NCBI GenBank assembly: GCA_029858545.1
Contig: JAOUFA010000062.1
Coordinates: forward strand, 1-12,998
Direction: 5' to 3'
Source of the DNA: Betaproteobacteria bacterium
GTDB lineage: Bacteria > Pseudomonadota > Gammaproteobacteria > Burkholderiales > SG8-39
DNA: 12,998 nt
This document shows, piece after piece, positions 6,365-12,998 of the stretch (position 1 is its first letter; every line of letters starts with the position of its first letter). The position numbers and the translations under genes were made by a program. The notes beneath the pieces are model-generated. The model ran no database searches. It saw only the letters and a list, made by a program, of their open reading frames with translations, and was not told the DNA's origin.

Positions 6365-7630
6365 ATGAAACGATCTTGCGCGAAGTTCCTGCTGCTCGGC
6401 GCCGTGGCGTTGCTTGCGGGGTGTTATTCGCACGGCGAATCCGCCCCGGCACCGACCGGGCTGGCGGTCGCGGCAGGCGATGGAGGCGCCACGCTGAGCT
6501 GGAACATGGATTCGGGAGTCACTTACTGGGTGTGGTGCGCGCTCGGAACGAGCATTACGGTGGAGGAGGCATCATCCGCCGCCAGCCCGCTGGGCTTGCA
6601 GATCAAGGTCAACGTGTCTTCCCCGTTCGTCGTATCGGGCCTTGCCAACGGCAGAGACTACGCCTGCACGGTAAACGGCCGCTACAACGGGGGGCCGGGT
6701 GGGCCGGGCAGCCCGTCGGTCACGTTCGTGCCGCGGCTGGCGGGCGCCAGCTGGAGCCCCGGCGCTGCGCTCGGCACGGGAAATCTGCGCGGCGTGGGCT
6801 ATGGGGCGAGTTTTTTCGCGGTCGGCGATGCCGGATCAATCTTTACCAGTGCCGACGGGAAGAGCTGGACGACGACGACTCCGGTGACCACCGATAACCT
6901 GCATGCAGCGGTGTACGACGGCATCTACGTGGTGGCCGGCCAGAATGGAACTATCCTGACAAGTTTCGATGCGCTCAACTGGTCCAAGCCTACCCCGGCG
7001 ACCACGAACGACCTGTATGCTCTGGCGACCAACGGCTCGGGCGCTTATGTCGCGGTGGGGCAGGCGGGGACGTTGCAGTACAGCAGCGGCACGGTCGCCC
7101 AAACCTGGATTGTGGCGGCGGATTCGGGCACCGCAAGCGACAACCTCACCGGCGCCACGTATGGCACGGTCCCCAGCGGCAGCCAGTTTGTCGCGGTGAG
7201 CGACCAGGGCCGGGTGCTGACCAGCAGAAACGGCGGGGCTTCCTGGACCTTGGCCACGGTGAGCGCGACCCCGCTGTACGCCGTGACCTATGGCGTGGAT
7301 AACACCGTGACCCCCTATGTGGGAAGGTTTGTGGCGGTGGGCGCCGCCGGCGCGGTGCTCACAAGTACCGACGGTGCGACCTGGATCGCCCAGGCTTCGC
7401 TGGGAGTCAATACGTTGCGCGCCATTACCTATGGCCACCAATTCGTCGCGGTGGGCGACGCAGGCAGTGTGTACACGAGCGCTGACGGTCTGACCTGGCA
7501 GCCGCAGGTCTCCGGAACGACGACGCAGAATCTTCTTGCGATCGCGCACAGTGTGTACAGTACGGCGAGCAGTACGGCCTTCGGTTATTCGGTGGTCGGC
7601 AGTTCGGGAACGAATCTGGCCGCCTATTGA
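6365..7630 (+). CDS. lipoprotein with Fn3-like domain and seven-blade beta-propeller repeats
   Basis: The ATG at 6365 is chosen because it starts a lipoprotein signal directly: MKRSCAKFLLLGAVALLAGC, lipobox LAGC, lipidated Cys20. The product has 421 residues. Residues 27-125 begin PAPTGLAVAAGDGGATLSWN and look like a fibronectin type III-like sandwich. From about 140 the protein is a chain of repeats with the pattern ...YG-(x)-FVAVG-x-xG-x-hhTS-x-DG-x-xW. Copies centre near residues 145-168, 183-206, 221-249, 264-294, 307-340, 353-378 and 392-421. These resemble BNR/Ycf48-type propeller blades. The last copy lacks its outer strand, while residues 127-133 (GASWSPG) supply one, so the ring may close by pairing N- and C-terminal parts. 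The likely location is a periplasm-facing membrane. No catalytic motif is visible, so a binding or scaffold role is inferred. Confidence 0.8.
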   Translation: MKRSCAKFLLLGAVALLAGCYSHGESAPAPTGLAVAAGDGGATLSWNMDSGVTYWVWCALGTSITVEEASSAASPLGLQIKVNVSSPFVVSGLANGRDYACTVNGRYNGGPGGPGSPSVTFVPRLAGASWSPGAALGTGNLRGVGYGASFFAVGDAGSIFTSADGKSWTTTTPVTTDNLHAAVYDGIYVVAGQNGTILTSFDALNWSKPTPATTNDLYALATNGSGAYVAVGQAGTLQYSSGTVAQTWIVAADSGTASDNLTGATYGTVPSGSQFVAVSDQGRVLTSRNGGASWTLATVSATPLYAVTYGVDNTVTPYVGRFVAVGAAGAVLTSTDGATWIAQASLGVNTLRAITYGHQFVAVGDAGSVYTSADGLTWQPQVSGTTTQNLLAIAHSVYSTASSTAFGYSVVGSSGTNLAAY

Positions 7631-7649
7631 GCCTGCAACAGTTGGCCGC

Positions 7650-8216
7650 ATGGATCACGATCTGGATGCCCCTTCGCTCTGGGTGCGACGCTGGGCCGCG
7701 CTGATTTCGGGCGCGGCGGGCGGTGCGGTGCTCGATCTCGCATGCGGGCGGGGGCGTCACGCGCGCCATCTCGCCGCCCTGGGGTACGCGGTGACCGCGG
7801 TCGATCGCGACGCCGGGGCGCTCGCCTCGCTGGAGGGGGTTCGGGGCGTGCATACGCTGTGCGCCGATCTAGAAGCGGGTTCCTGGCCGCTGGCGCAACG
7901 GCGTTTTGCGGGCATCGTCGTGACCCACTATCTGCACCGGCCGCTGTTTCCGCGGCTGCTCGAAGCGCTCGATACGGGCGGCGTGCTGATATACGAAACC
8001 TTCGCGCGGGGTAACGAAGATTACGGCCGGCCGTCGAATCCGGACTATCTGCTTCGTCCCGGGGAACTGCTCGAAGCGTTTGGGTCGCTGCTCACGGTGG
8101 TGGGTTTCGAACAGGGCCGGGTCAACGTGCCCAAACAGGCGGTCGTGCAGCGCCTTTGCGCGGTGAGCGCGCTCGCCGCAGGCGATGTGGTGCTGGATGC
8201 GCCTGCGAGCGGCTAA
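7650..8216 (+). CDS. class I SAM-dependent methyltransferase, small cytoplasmic type
   Basis: The ATG at 7650 gives 188 residues. The frame is open further upstream, but that part overlaps the lipoprotein gene and carries no domain. Motif I is VLDLACGRGRHARHLAALG (about 28-46), followed by VTAVDRD, whose acidic residue should bind the SAM ribose. The later GGVLIYETFARGNEDYGRPSNPDYLLRPGELL matches the TehB/Methyltransf_25-like group. There is no signal peptide, so it should act in the cytoplasm. The substrate is unknown. It lies 19 bases after the lipoprotein gene and 36 bases before dapA, with no clear ribosome site of its own. I believe similar genes sit beside dapA in other betaproteobacteria, but I could not check this. 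Confidence 0.85.
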   Translation: MDHDLDAPSLWVRRWAALISGAAGGAVLDLACGRGRHARHLAALGYAVTAVDRDAGALASLEGVRGVHTLCADLEAGSWPLAQRRFAGIVVTHYLHRPLFPRLLEALDTGGVLIYETFARGNEDYGRPSNPDYLLRPGELLEAFGSLLTVVGFEQGRVNVPKQAVVQRLCAVSALAAGDVVLDAPASG

Positions 8217-8252
8217 AATGTCATATTCACCTACTTACGAAAGGTCCCCGCG

Positions 8253-9161
8253 ATGATCACCGGTAGCCTGGTTGCGATCGTCACTCCCATGCGAGTCGAT
8301 GGCTCGGTGGACTTGACGCGTTTTAAGGATCTGATCGACTGGCATGTACGCGAAGGCACCGACGGCATCGTCGTGGTCGGTACCACGGGCGAATCGCCGA
8401 CCGTGACCATCGACGAACACAAGGAATTGATTCGCGTCGCGGTCGAACATGCGAAAGGCCGGATCCCGGTCATCGCCGGAACCGGCGGCAACTCGACTGC
8501 CGAGGCGATCGAGTTGACCGAATCGGCGAAGCAGGCGGGCGCGACCGCCTGTCTGTCGGTGGTGCCCTACTACAACAAGCCGACGCAGGAAGGTCTGTAT
8601 CGTCATTTTCGCGCGATCGCCGAGAAGGTCGATCTGCCGATGATCGTGTACAACGTTCCCGGGCGCACGGTCGCGGATTTGCATAACGATACCGTGCTGC
8701 GACTTGCGCAGGTGCCGGGCATCATCGGCATTAAGGATGCGACCGCGAATATCGAGCGCGGCAGCGACCTGATCAAGCGAATGCCGCGCGGATTCGCCAT
8801 CTATAGCGGGGAAGACTCGACGGCGGTTGCGCTGATCTTGCTGGGAGGGCATGGGGTAATTTCGGTTACCGCCAACGTGGCCCCCAAGCTGATGCACCAG
8901 ATGTGTGCCGCGGCGCTGGTGGGCGACGTGAAGAATGCGCGCGAGATCAATCTGCGCCTGCTGCCTCTCCACCAGCGCCTGTTCGTCGAGGCGAATCCGA
9001 TTCCTGTGAAATGGGCGCTTGCCGAGATGGGCCGCATCGAGGCGGGGATCCGGCTACCGCTCGTGCCGCTGTCCGAGAAATTCCAGCAAACCCTGCGTGA
9101 AGCGTTGCATGAAGCCGGCGTGGCGCTCCCCGGTTTGCGGGTGGTGGAGGGTCGGGCTTGA
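8253..9161 (+). CDS. dapA: 4-hydroxy-tetrahydrodipicolinate synthase
   Basis: This enzyme condenses pyruvate with aspartate semialdehyde, the first step committed to meso-diaminopimelate and lysine. It is cytoplasmic and usually tetrameric. The 302-residue protein has the full active site at the E. coli numbering: Thr44-Thr45 in VGTTGES, Tyr107 in PYYNKP, Tyr133 in YNVPGRT, Arg138, and the Schiff-base Lys161 in IGIKDAT. Length and N-terminus (MITGSLVAIVTPM) match the family. A good ribosome site, GAAAGG (8239-8244), lies 8 bases before the ATG. TAAAAT (8214-8219), overlapping the previous stop, could serve as a -10, but no convincing -35 was found. The stop overlaps the bamC start by one base (TGATG), the classical dapA-bamC pairing. 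Confidence 0.97.
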   Translation: MITGSLVAIVTPMRVDGSVDLTRFKDLIDWHVREGTDGIVVVGTTGESPTVTIDEHKELIRVAVEHAKGRIPVIAGTGGNSTAEAIELTESAKQAGATACLSVVPYYNKPTQEGLYRHFRAIAEKVDLPMIVYNVPGRTVADLHNDTVLRLAQVPGIIGIKDATANIERGSDLIKRMPRGFAIYSGEDSTAVALILLGGHGVISVTANVAPKLMHQMCAAALVGDVKNAREINLRLLPLHQRLFVEANPIPVKWALAEMGRIEAGIRLPLVPLSEKFQQTLREALHEAGVALPGLRVVEGRA

Positions 9162-10264
9162 TGAGCACGTCCTGCGCACGCGTCCTGGCTGGGGCGGTTA
9201 TCTCCCTTCTGCTGCTTGCCGGTTGCGGCAGCTCGCCGGGCGGAAAGATCGACTACCGATCGTCAGGCGAGATTGCGCCGCTTGAAATTCCGCCCGAATT
9301 GACCATACCGACGGCGGACGTTCACTACTACGTTCCTGCAGCAGGTAAGGCGGCCTCGGCGCCGGCGGGGGTACCCAGTGATCCCGCGCTGCAGGCGAAG
9401 CTGGCGACGGTTCTGCCCGCGGTCGACCGGGTACGGGTCGAGCATTTTGGGGGGATTCGTTGGCTGGTGGTCGCAGAAGCTCCGGACAGGCTCTGGCCGC
9501 TGGTGAAAGGATTCTGGCGCGAACAGGGTCTGCCCATCATGTTGGAAATTCCCGAAGTGGGAGTAATGGAAACCGAGTGGGGCGAGAATCGCCTCAAGCG
9601 CGCGCAGAGCCTGTTCGGCAGGGTCGCCGATGCCTTGAGTCTGGTTCCGGAGCGGGACAAATATCGCACCCGATTCGAACGAACCGCCGACGGCAAGGGC
9701 ACCGAAATCTTTGTCAGCCATCGCGGTGTCGTCGAGAGATATACCTATGACGGCTATCCGCGCTCGATGTTCGTGCCCAGGCCTACCGACACCGAGCTGG
9801 AACGCGAGTTTCTCTACCGGCTGATGGTGCGGCTCGGCGCTTCCGAGTCGGTCGCGCGCGCCGGGCTCGCTCTGCCGGACGGGGCGAGGGCGAAGCTGGG
9901 CAAGGCTGCCGACGGAACCCGCAGACTCGAATTGTTTGAAACCTTCGACAGGGCGTGGCGGCGCGTCGGTCTGGTGCTCGACCGAGCGAGCTTTGTGGTG
10001 GAAGATCGTGATCGCAGGCAGGGTGTGTACTTCGTGCGCTACGTAGCGGTCGACGTGATGCCGAACGACCAGGATCGCGGGGCGCCCCCGGCCGAAAAAC
10101 CGGCGGCCGGTGATGCCGGAAAATCGCAGCCCTGGCAGTATCGCGTTCAAATTCGCCAGGAAGGCGACAACAGCCAGGTGCGCGTTCTGGACCGCGCCGG
10201 AGCACCGGACAACTCGCCTACCGCACAGCGCATTGTCGAGCAGTTGTACGAGCAGTTGAAGTAG
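9161..10264 (+). CDS. bamC: outer-membrane protein assembly factor BamC (NlpB) lipoprotein
   Basis: The ATG at 9161, with GGAGG (9146-9150) 10 bases upstream, gives 367 residues; E. coli BamC has 344. A TTG just before it would add one residue. The lipoprotein signal ends in LLAGC with lipidated Cys22. Directly after it comes KIDYRSSGEIAPLEIPPEL, the family's conserved unstructured segment that binds BamD (PLEIPPEL-type). Two BamC-fold helix-grip domains then follow (about 95-220 and 235-365). The protein is an accessory part of the BAM complex, which inserts beta-barrels such as the TraF-like protein into the outer membrane. Gene order with dapA matches the old name dapX. A hydrophilic Pro/Ala/Gly-rich insert (about 308-325) sits inside the second domain. 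Confidence 0.93.
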   Translation: MSTSCARVLAGAVISLLLLAGCGSSPGGKIDYRSSGEIAPLEIPPELTIPTADVHYYVPAAGKAASAPAGVPSDPALQAKLATVLPAVDRVRVEHFGGIRWLVVAEAPDRLWPLVKGFWREQGLPIMLEIPEVGVMETEWGENRLKRAQSLFGRVADALSLVPERDKYRTRFERTADGKGTEIFVSHRGVVERYTYDGYPRSMFVPRPTDTELEREFLYRLMVRLGASESVARAGLALPDGARAKLGKAADGTRRLELFETFDRAWRRVGLVLDRASFVVEDRDRRQGVYFVRYVAVDVMPNDQDRGAPPAEKPAAGDAGKSQPWQYRVQIRQEGDNSQVRVLDRAGAPDNSPTAQRIVEQLYEQLK

Positions 10265-10275
10265 ACGGCGCCGAG

Positions 10276-11049
10276 ATGATGCGCTTTGCGTCGCTTGCGA
10301 GCGGCAGCCGGGGCAATTGTCTCGTCGCCGAAGCGGGCCCGACGCGGGTGCTGGTGGACTGCGGACTCGCCGCGCGCGAAACCGAACGTCGCCTAGCGCG
10401 GCGGGGCCTCACGCCGCGCGACCTGACCGGCATACTCCTCACGCACGAGCATGAAGATCACGTTGGGGGCGCGTTTTCCTTCGCGCAGCAACATGCCCTG
10501 ACGGTCTATCTGACTCACGGCACTTTACAGGCGGTACGCGAGGCCGGCCGAATCGGATCGACGGCGACACGCGTCATCGACGGGCGGGTCGGCTTCGATT
10601 TGGACGGCTTGCATGTGCGACCGTTTACCGTGCCGCACGATGCGCGCGAGCCGGTTCAGTACGTGCTTTCGGACGGGGCCTTCAGCCTTGCCGTTTTGAC
10701 CGATCTGGGAGCCTCGACCTCGCACGTGGAACAGATGCTCTCCGGTTGCGATGCACTGGTGCTCGAATGCAATCATGATCTTGACATGCTGCGCGCCGGG
10801 AATTATCCGCCGCGGCTCAAGGAGCGCATCGCGGGACCTTTCGGGCATCTTGATAACGGCGCTTCCGCGCGCCTGCTTGGTGCGATAGACCGCTCGCGCC
10901 TGAAGCACGTGATCGGCGCGCATTTGTCGGAGAAGAACAATCGGCCGGAACTGGCGCGGGAGGCGCTGGCAGGTGCACTCGGCTGCAATCCGGAGGGAGT
11001 CTCGCTGGCGAGCCAGGAGGACGGGTTCGATTGGCGCGAGTTGCGTTGA
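10276..11049 (+). CDS. MBL-fold metallo-hydrolase, WalJ/YycJ-like
   Basis: The 257-residue protein opens with MRFASLASGSRGNCLVAE and carries the metal-binding signature THEHEDHVGG (His57, His59, Asp61, His62). Further metal-ligand candidates are His121 (VPHDA), Asp143 (LTDLG) and His216 (GAHLSEKNN). The closing motif AHLSEKNN is typical of the YycJ/WalJ branch, reported to have phosphodiesterase or nuclease-like activity in Firmicutes. The cellular substrate in proteobacteria is not established. Tandem ATGs at 10276 and 10279 are both possible; the family consensus fits the second (256 residues) at least as well, and there is no clear Shine-Dalgarno sequence. It follows bamC by 11 bases and is the last plus-strand gene before the terminator at 11111-11150. 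Confidence 0.88.
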   Translation: MMRFASLASGSRGNCLVAEAGPTRVLVDCGLAARETERRLARRGLTPRDLTGILLTHEHEDHVGGAFSFAQQHALTVYLTHGTLQAVREAGRIGSTATRVIDGRVGFDLDGLHVRPFTVPHDAREPVQYVLSDGAFSLAVLTDLGASTSHVEQMLSGCDALVLECNHDLDMLRAGNYPPRLKERIAGPFGHLDNGASARLLGAIDRSRLKHVIGAHLSEKNNRPELAREALAGALGCNPEGVSLASQEDGFDWRELR

Positions 11050-11110
11050 GAGCGATGCGGGCTGGCGGGGAAATAGAGAGGTACCGAACGGCGTGGGGTG
11101 CAATGGCCGC

Positions 11111-11150
11111 AAAAAAAACGGCGGAGCCTTGCGGGCTTCGCCGTTTTTTT
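11111..11150. terminator. strong bidirectional Rho-independent terminator
   Basis: Eight A's (11111-11118) precede an 11-bp stem: ACGGCGGAGCC (11118-11128), loop TTGCG, GGCTTCGCCGT (11134-11144), with one G-T pair. Seven T's follow (11144-11150). With A and T tracts on opposite sides, the hairpin works in both directions. It lies between the plus-strand metallo-hydrolase gene (stop at 11049) and the minus-strand lipoprotein gene (stop at 11192), and should end both transcripts. Confidence 0.93.
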
Positions 11151-11191
11151 CTCGACACCGCCAGTCACTTGGCGGCAGCTTGCCGAACTTA

Positions 11192-11431
11192 TTACTGCTT
11201 CTTGGCTTCGGGTGCCGCGGCTGGCGCAGCGGGTGCCGCGGGAGCGGCGCCAGCCGGTGCAGCGGCAGCGGGAGTGGTGGCCGAAGCGTTGGCTGCCGGC
11301 GCGGCGGGGGCGGCGGCAGGAGCCGGTTGAACCTGCGGGGCGGCGACCGGTGCGGCAGGCTTGGGTTGTTCCTTTCCGCAGGCAGCCAGGGTGACCGCCA
11401 CGGTAGCAGCGATGAGCAGAGCTTTAATCAT
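11192..11431 (-). CDS. small Ala/Pro-rich lipoprotein
   Basis: The ATG at 11431, with AAAGG about 10 bases upstream on the minus strand, gives 79 residues. The signal MIKALLIAATVAVTLAAC has a lipobox-like LAAC with Cys18. The mature part starts GKEQPKP and is then almost entirely Ala and Pro with a few Gly, Val and Thr (runs such as PAAPAAP), ending in charged EAKKQ. It is low-complexity and probably extended, like a tether or spacer anchored in a membrane. The terminal KKQ could contact the cell wall or nucleic acid, but that is speculation. No enzyme domain is present. It is flanked by its own promoter (11507-11534) and the terminator at 11111-11150, so it is probably monocistronic. Confidence 0.78.
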   Translation of the reverse strand: MIKALLIAATVAVTLAACGKEQPKPAAPVAAPQVQPAPAAAPAAPAANASATTPAAAAPAGAAPAAPAAPAAAPEAKKQ

Positions 11432-11506
11432 TTGATAAATGCCTTTGATGTTTGGGTCAGTTGAATTGGAGGTTGTGGTTACGCGTACGGGCAGCCACGG
11501 GTCCGA

Positions 11507-11534
11507 ATTATAACCAATTCCGAACCCGAGTCCA
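11507..11534 (-). promoter_or_regulatory. sigma70 promoter of the Ala/Pro-rich lipoprotein gene
   Basis: On the minus strand, TGGACT (-35, 11529-11534, four of six matches) is followed by a 16-base spacer and a perfect TATAAT (-10, 11507-11512). Transcription from about 11500 would give a leader of about 70 bases before the ATG at 11431. I saw no clear structure in the leader. Confidence 0.65.
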
Positions 11535-11582
11535 GCGTCCGGCGAACCCTGTCTTCGGCGCGCGCGGCGACGATCCGATGCT

Positions 11583-12092
11583 TCAAAGACCGAGGGTCGT
11601 GGCGGACACTGCAGGAAGCGATGCCTCCCAGATCTCCGCGAAGCGCGCGCGCATCGCCAGCGCCTCGGTTTCGTCATGGATGCCCAGTGCGCCGCGGTGC
11701 CTGCCAGCAAGGGGACGCCTCAGGTAGTGGTTCGCGTCGAGCACCAGGAACGAGTCCTGCAGCATGCGGATTTCGTCGATGGTCTGATGAATCTGCATCG
11801 CGTGGGAGAAGCGCCGCAGCAGATCGAGCAGGCGCGGGCAGTGCTGGACGAGATGATCGGGTTCGTGCATTGCAATGAAGATTCTGTGCGTACGGCTTTC
11901 CAGCAGAAACGCCTCCAGGCGTGCGACGCGAGGCGGCGAATTCAGACGCAGTTCCGCGAGGTCGGATCCGAACACACGCAACTCCCGCCCGGGAGTCTGC
12001 AGCAAGCGATCGAGCGAGGCTTCAAAACCCGATGCGCTGTCGAAGCGTTCATAGTGGGTCTGCCCCGGCCCTGTCGCTGCGGAAGCGGTCAA
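11583..12092 (-). CDS. PLD-like conserved protein next to RoxA, function unknown
   Basis: I favour the TTG at 12092: GGAG (12098-12101) lies 5 bases upstream and the codon overlaps the stop of the preceding gene (TTGA). The product has 169 residues. An ATG at 12128 would give 181 residues but has no ribosome site. The protein has no signal peptide or membrane segment. Visible features are RELRVFGSDLAELRLNSP (36-53), ESRTHRIFIAMHEPDHL (65-81), IHQTIDEIRMLQDSFLVLD (101-119), NHYLRRP and a closing FAEIWEAS. Spacing of strands and the IHQT...D...RG order recall a phospholipase D half-domain, but the HxKxxxxD motif is absent, so it is probably not a PLD enzyme. It resembles betaproteobacterial proteins annotated DUF7931, from memory. 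The tight link with the oxygenase suggests a shared context such as ribosome modification. Confidence 0.7.
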   Translation of the reverse strand: MTASAATGPGQTHYERFDSASGFEASLDRLLQTPGRELRVFGSDLAELRLNSPPRVARLEAFLLESRTHRIFIAMHEPDHLVQHCPRLLDLLRRFSHAMQIHQTIDEIRMLQDSFLVLDANHYLRRPLAGRHRGALGIHDETEALAMRARFAEIWEASLPAVSATTLGL

Positions 12093-12998
12093 GCTCGCTC
12101 CAGGTGGAGATAGCCCACGCCATGCCATTCGTGCAGCAACGGCGTGAGCGCGGCCGCTGCGAGGATCGTCCCCGCCAGGCGGCGTCGATCGGCGAACCGG
12201 GCGAGGGTTTTGCGCTGTCGTTCGCGCGGCACGCATCGATCGCCGTTGATGAAGAAGCTTGCGCCGAAGTACAGCAACTGAGTCTTGGGATCGAGCACGA
12301 CCTCGGAGCGGAGCAGACGTTGTCTGAAGTTCTCCAGGGTAAGCCGCCGAACCGGTGCTTTGAAGACGACCTGCTGCTTGGGCATCGTCAGGTGTTCGCC
12401 CAGCACCTGCGCCACCTCGTGCGAGGACCAGCGCAGGCGCGCCAGTGCATCGAGAGCGAATTCGAGCATCGCATCGGGAATTCGCGCTGAATTCCTGCTC
12501 GGTCCGCGCAATGGATCGCGGTACCTGCGCTGGGGCAGGCGGTGCTCATGCAGGCGGTCGAGCAGCGCGGACGCGAGCTCCCCGGCGTCCGGCGCACGAA
12601 AGCCGACCGAGTAGGCGAGACTCGGTTCGAGCGCCACGCCATCGTGACCCCAGCCGGGCGGAAGATAGAGCAGGTCTCCCGGTTCGACGAGGTATTCGTC
12701 TTCGGCAACGAAATCTTCGATGAGCCGCAACGGCGAGTTGGCGAGCACCGTGTAGCGGCGCGGGCGGCACAGGCGCCATACGCGGCGACCGACCGCCTGC
12801 AGCAGGAATACGTCGTAGGAATCGTAGTGGGGACCGACGCCGCCGCCGGGGGCCGCTAGACTCGCCATCACGTCGTCGAGCCGCGCCTGAGGCACGAAAT
12901 CGAAGCGCCGCAGCAATTCATCCGCGGCGCGGTCGTGGAGATTCGCACCGTTGACGAGCAGGGACCAGTTGATGGGGCCGGCGCGGCGCAGTCGACCC
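12089..12998 (-). CDS. roxA: RoxA-type JmjC ribosomal oxygenase (50S L16 arginine hydroxylase-like), 5' end outside window
   Basis: 302 residues are visible, open at the right edge. The first visible residues, RLRRAGPINWSLLVNGANLHD, already lie inside the domain, so perhaps the first 70-90 residues are missing. The JmjC/cupin core shows GGGVGPHYDSYDVFLLQ, with metal ligands His57 and Asp59 (visible numbering), and the third ligand His118 in LPPGWGHDGVA. This is the HxD...H iron triad of 2-oxoglutarate oxygenases. The closest known family is E. coli YcfD/RoxA, which hydroxylates an arginine of ribosomal protein L16. A C-terminal winged-helix-like part follows (about 160-300). L16 as target is inferred from the family. 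The gene is translationally coupled to the PLD-like gene downstream. Confidence 0.88.
   Translation of the reverse strand, partial: GRLRRAGPINWSLLVNGANLHDRAADELLRRFDFVPQARLDDVMASLAAPGGGVGPHYDSYDVFLLQAVGRRVWRLCRPRRYTVLANSPLRLIEDFVAEDEYLVEPGDLLYLPPGWGHDGVALEPSLAYSVGFRAPDAGELASALLDRLHEHRLPQRRYRDPLRGPSRNSARIPDAMLEFALDALARLRWSSHEVAQVLGEHLTMPKQQVVFKAPVRRLTLENFRQRLLRSEVVLDPKTQLLYFGASFFINGDRCVPRERQRKTLARFADRRRLAGTILAAAALTPLLHEWHGVGYLHLERA

Noticed and set aside
5282..6433. Long minus-strand open frame opposite the MFS gene and the lipoprotein start
   Set aside because: It is Arg/His/Gln-rich low-sense translation crossing three supported plus-strand genes, with no domain.
11192..11330. Ala-rich plus-strand frame and GC-repeat-like DNA opposite the small lipoprotein
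   Set aside because: The repetitive look of the DNA comes from Ala and Pro codons of the minus-strand lipoprotein; no separate tandem repeat or plus-strand gene is needed.

Overview
The window is GC-rich chromosomal DNA, most likely from a betaproteobacterium. Pointers are the dapA-bamC-metallo-hydrolase gene order, a BamC lipoprotein, an RoxA-type ribosomal oxygenase followed by a small PLD-like protein, an OxyR with both redox cysteines at the Escherichia coli positions, and GTG/TTG starts. I see no transposase, integrase, phage gene, CRISPR array, toxin-antitoxin pair or biosynthetic cluster. It reads as core or near-core genome.

Left part (1-1760). The last 34 codons of an acyl-CoA/AMP ligase gene (+) meet, tail to tail, a TraF-like outer-membrane protein gene (-). 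That gene starts with TTG behind a good ribosome site and has a near-consensus sigma70 promoter at 1481-1510. Next come a strong perfect hairpin (1553-1577) and tRNA-Arg(CCU) on the minus strand (1655-1730).

Middle (1761-11049). Ten genes run on the plus strand. The first three overlap and probably form one operon: a methyltransferase with a secretory-type N-terminus, an APC amino-acid permease and oxyR. After a 64-base gap come an MFS transporter, an overlapping 45-residue membrane peptide, a lipoprotein with an Fn3-like domain and a seven-blade propeller, a small cytoplasmic methyltransferase, dapA (lysine and cell-wall precursor synthesis), bamC (outer-membrane protein assembly) and a WalJ/YycJ-like metallo-hydrolase. 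A strong bidirectional terminator at 11111-11150 closes this run.

Right part (11192-12998). Three minus-strand genes: a small Ala/Pro-rich lipoprotein with its own TATAAT promoter, a PLD-like protein of unknown function, and an RoxA-type JmjC oxygenase whose 5' end lies beyond the window. The last two overlap by four bases (TTGA).

I found no clearly new biological system. The points most worth a second look are the tRNA/methyltransferase arrangement, where the predicted mRNA leader is antisense to the whole tRNA; the hairpin and repeats at 1535-1577; a SAM-methyltransferase with a secretion-like N-terminus; oxyR coupled to a permease; and the ring-closing propeller lipoprotein.
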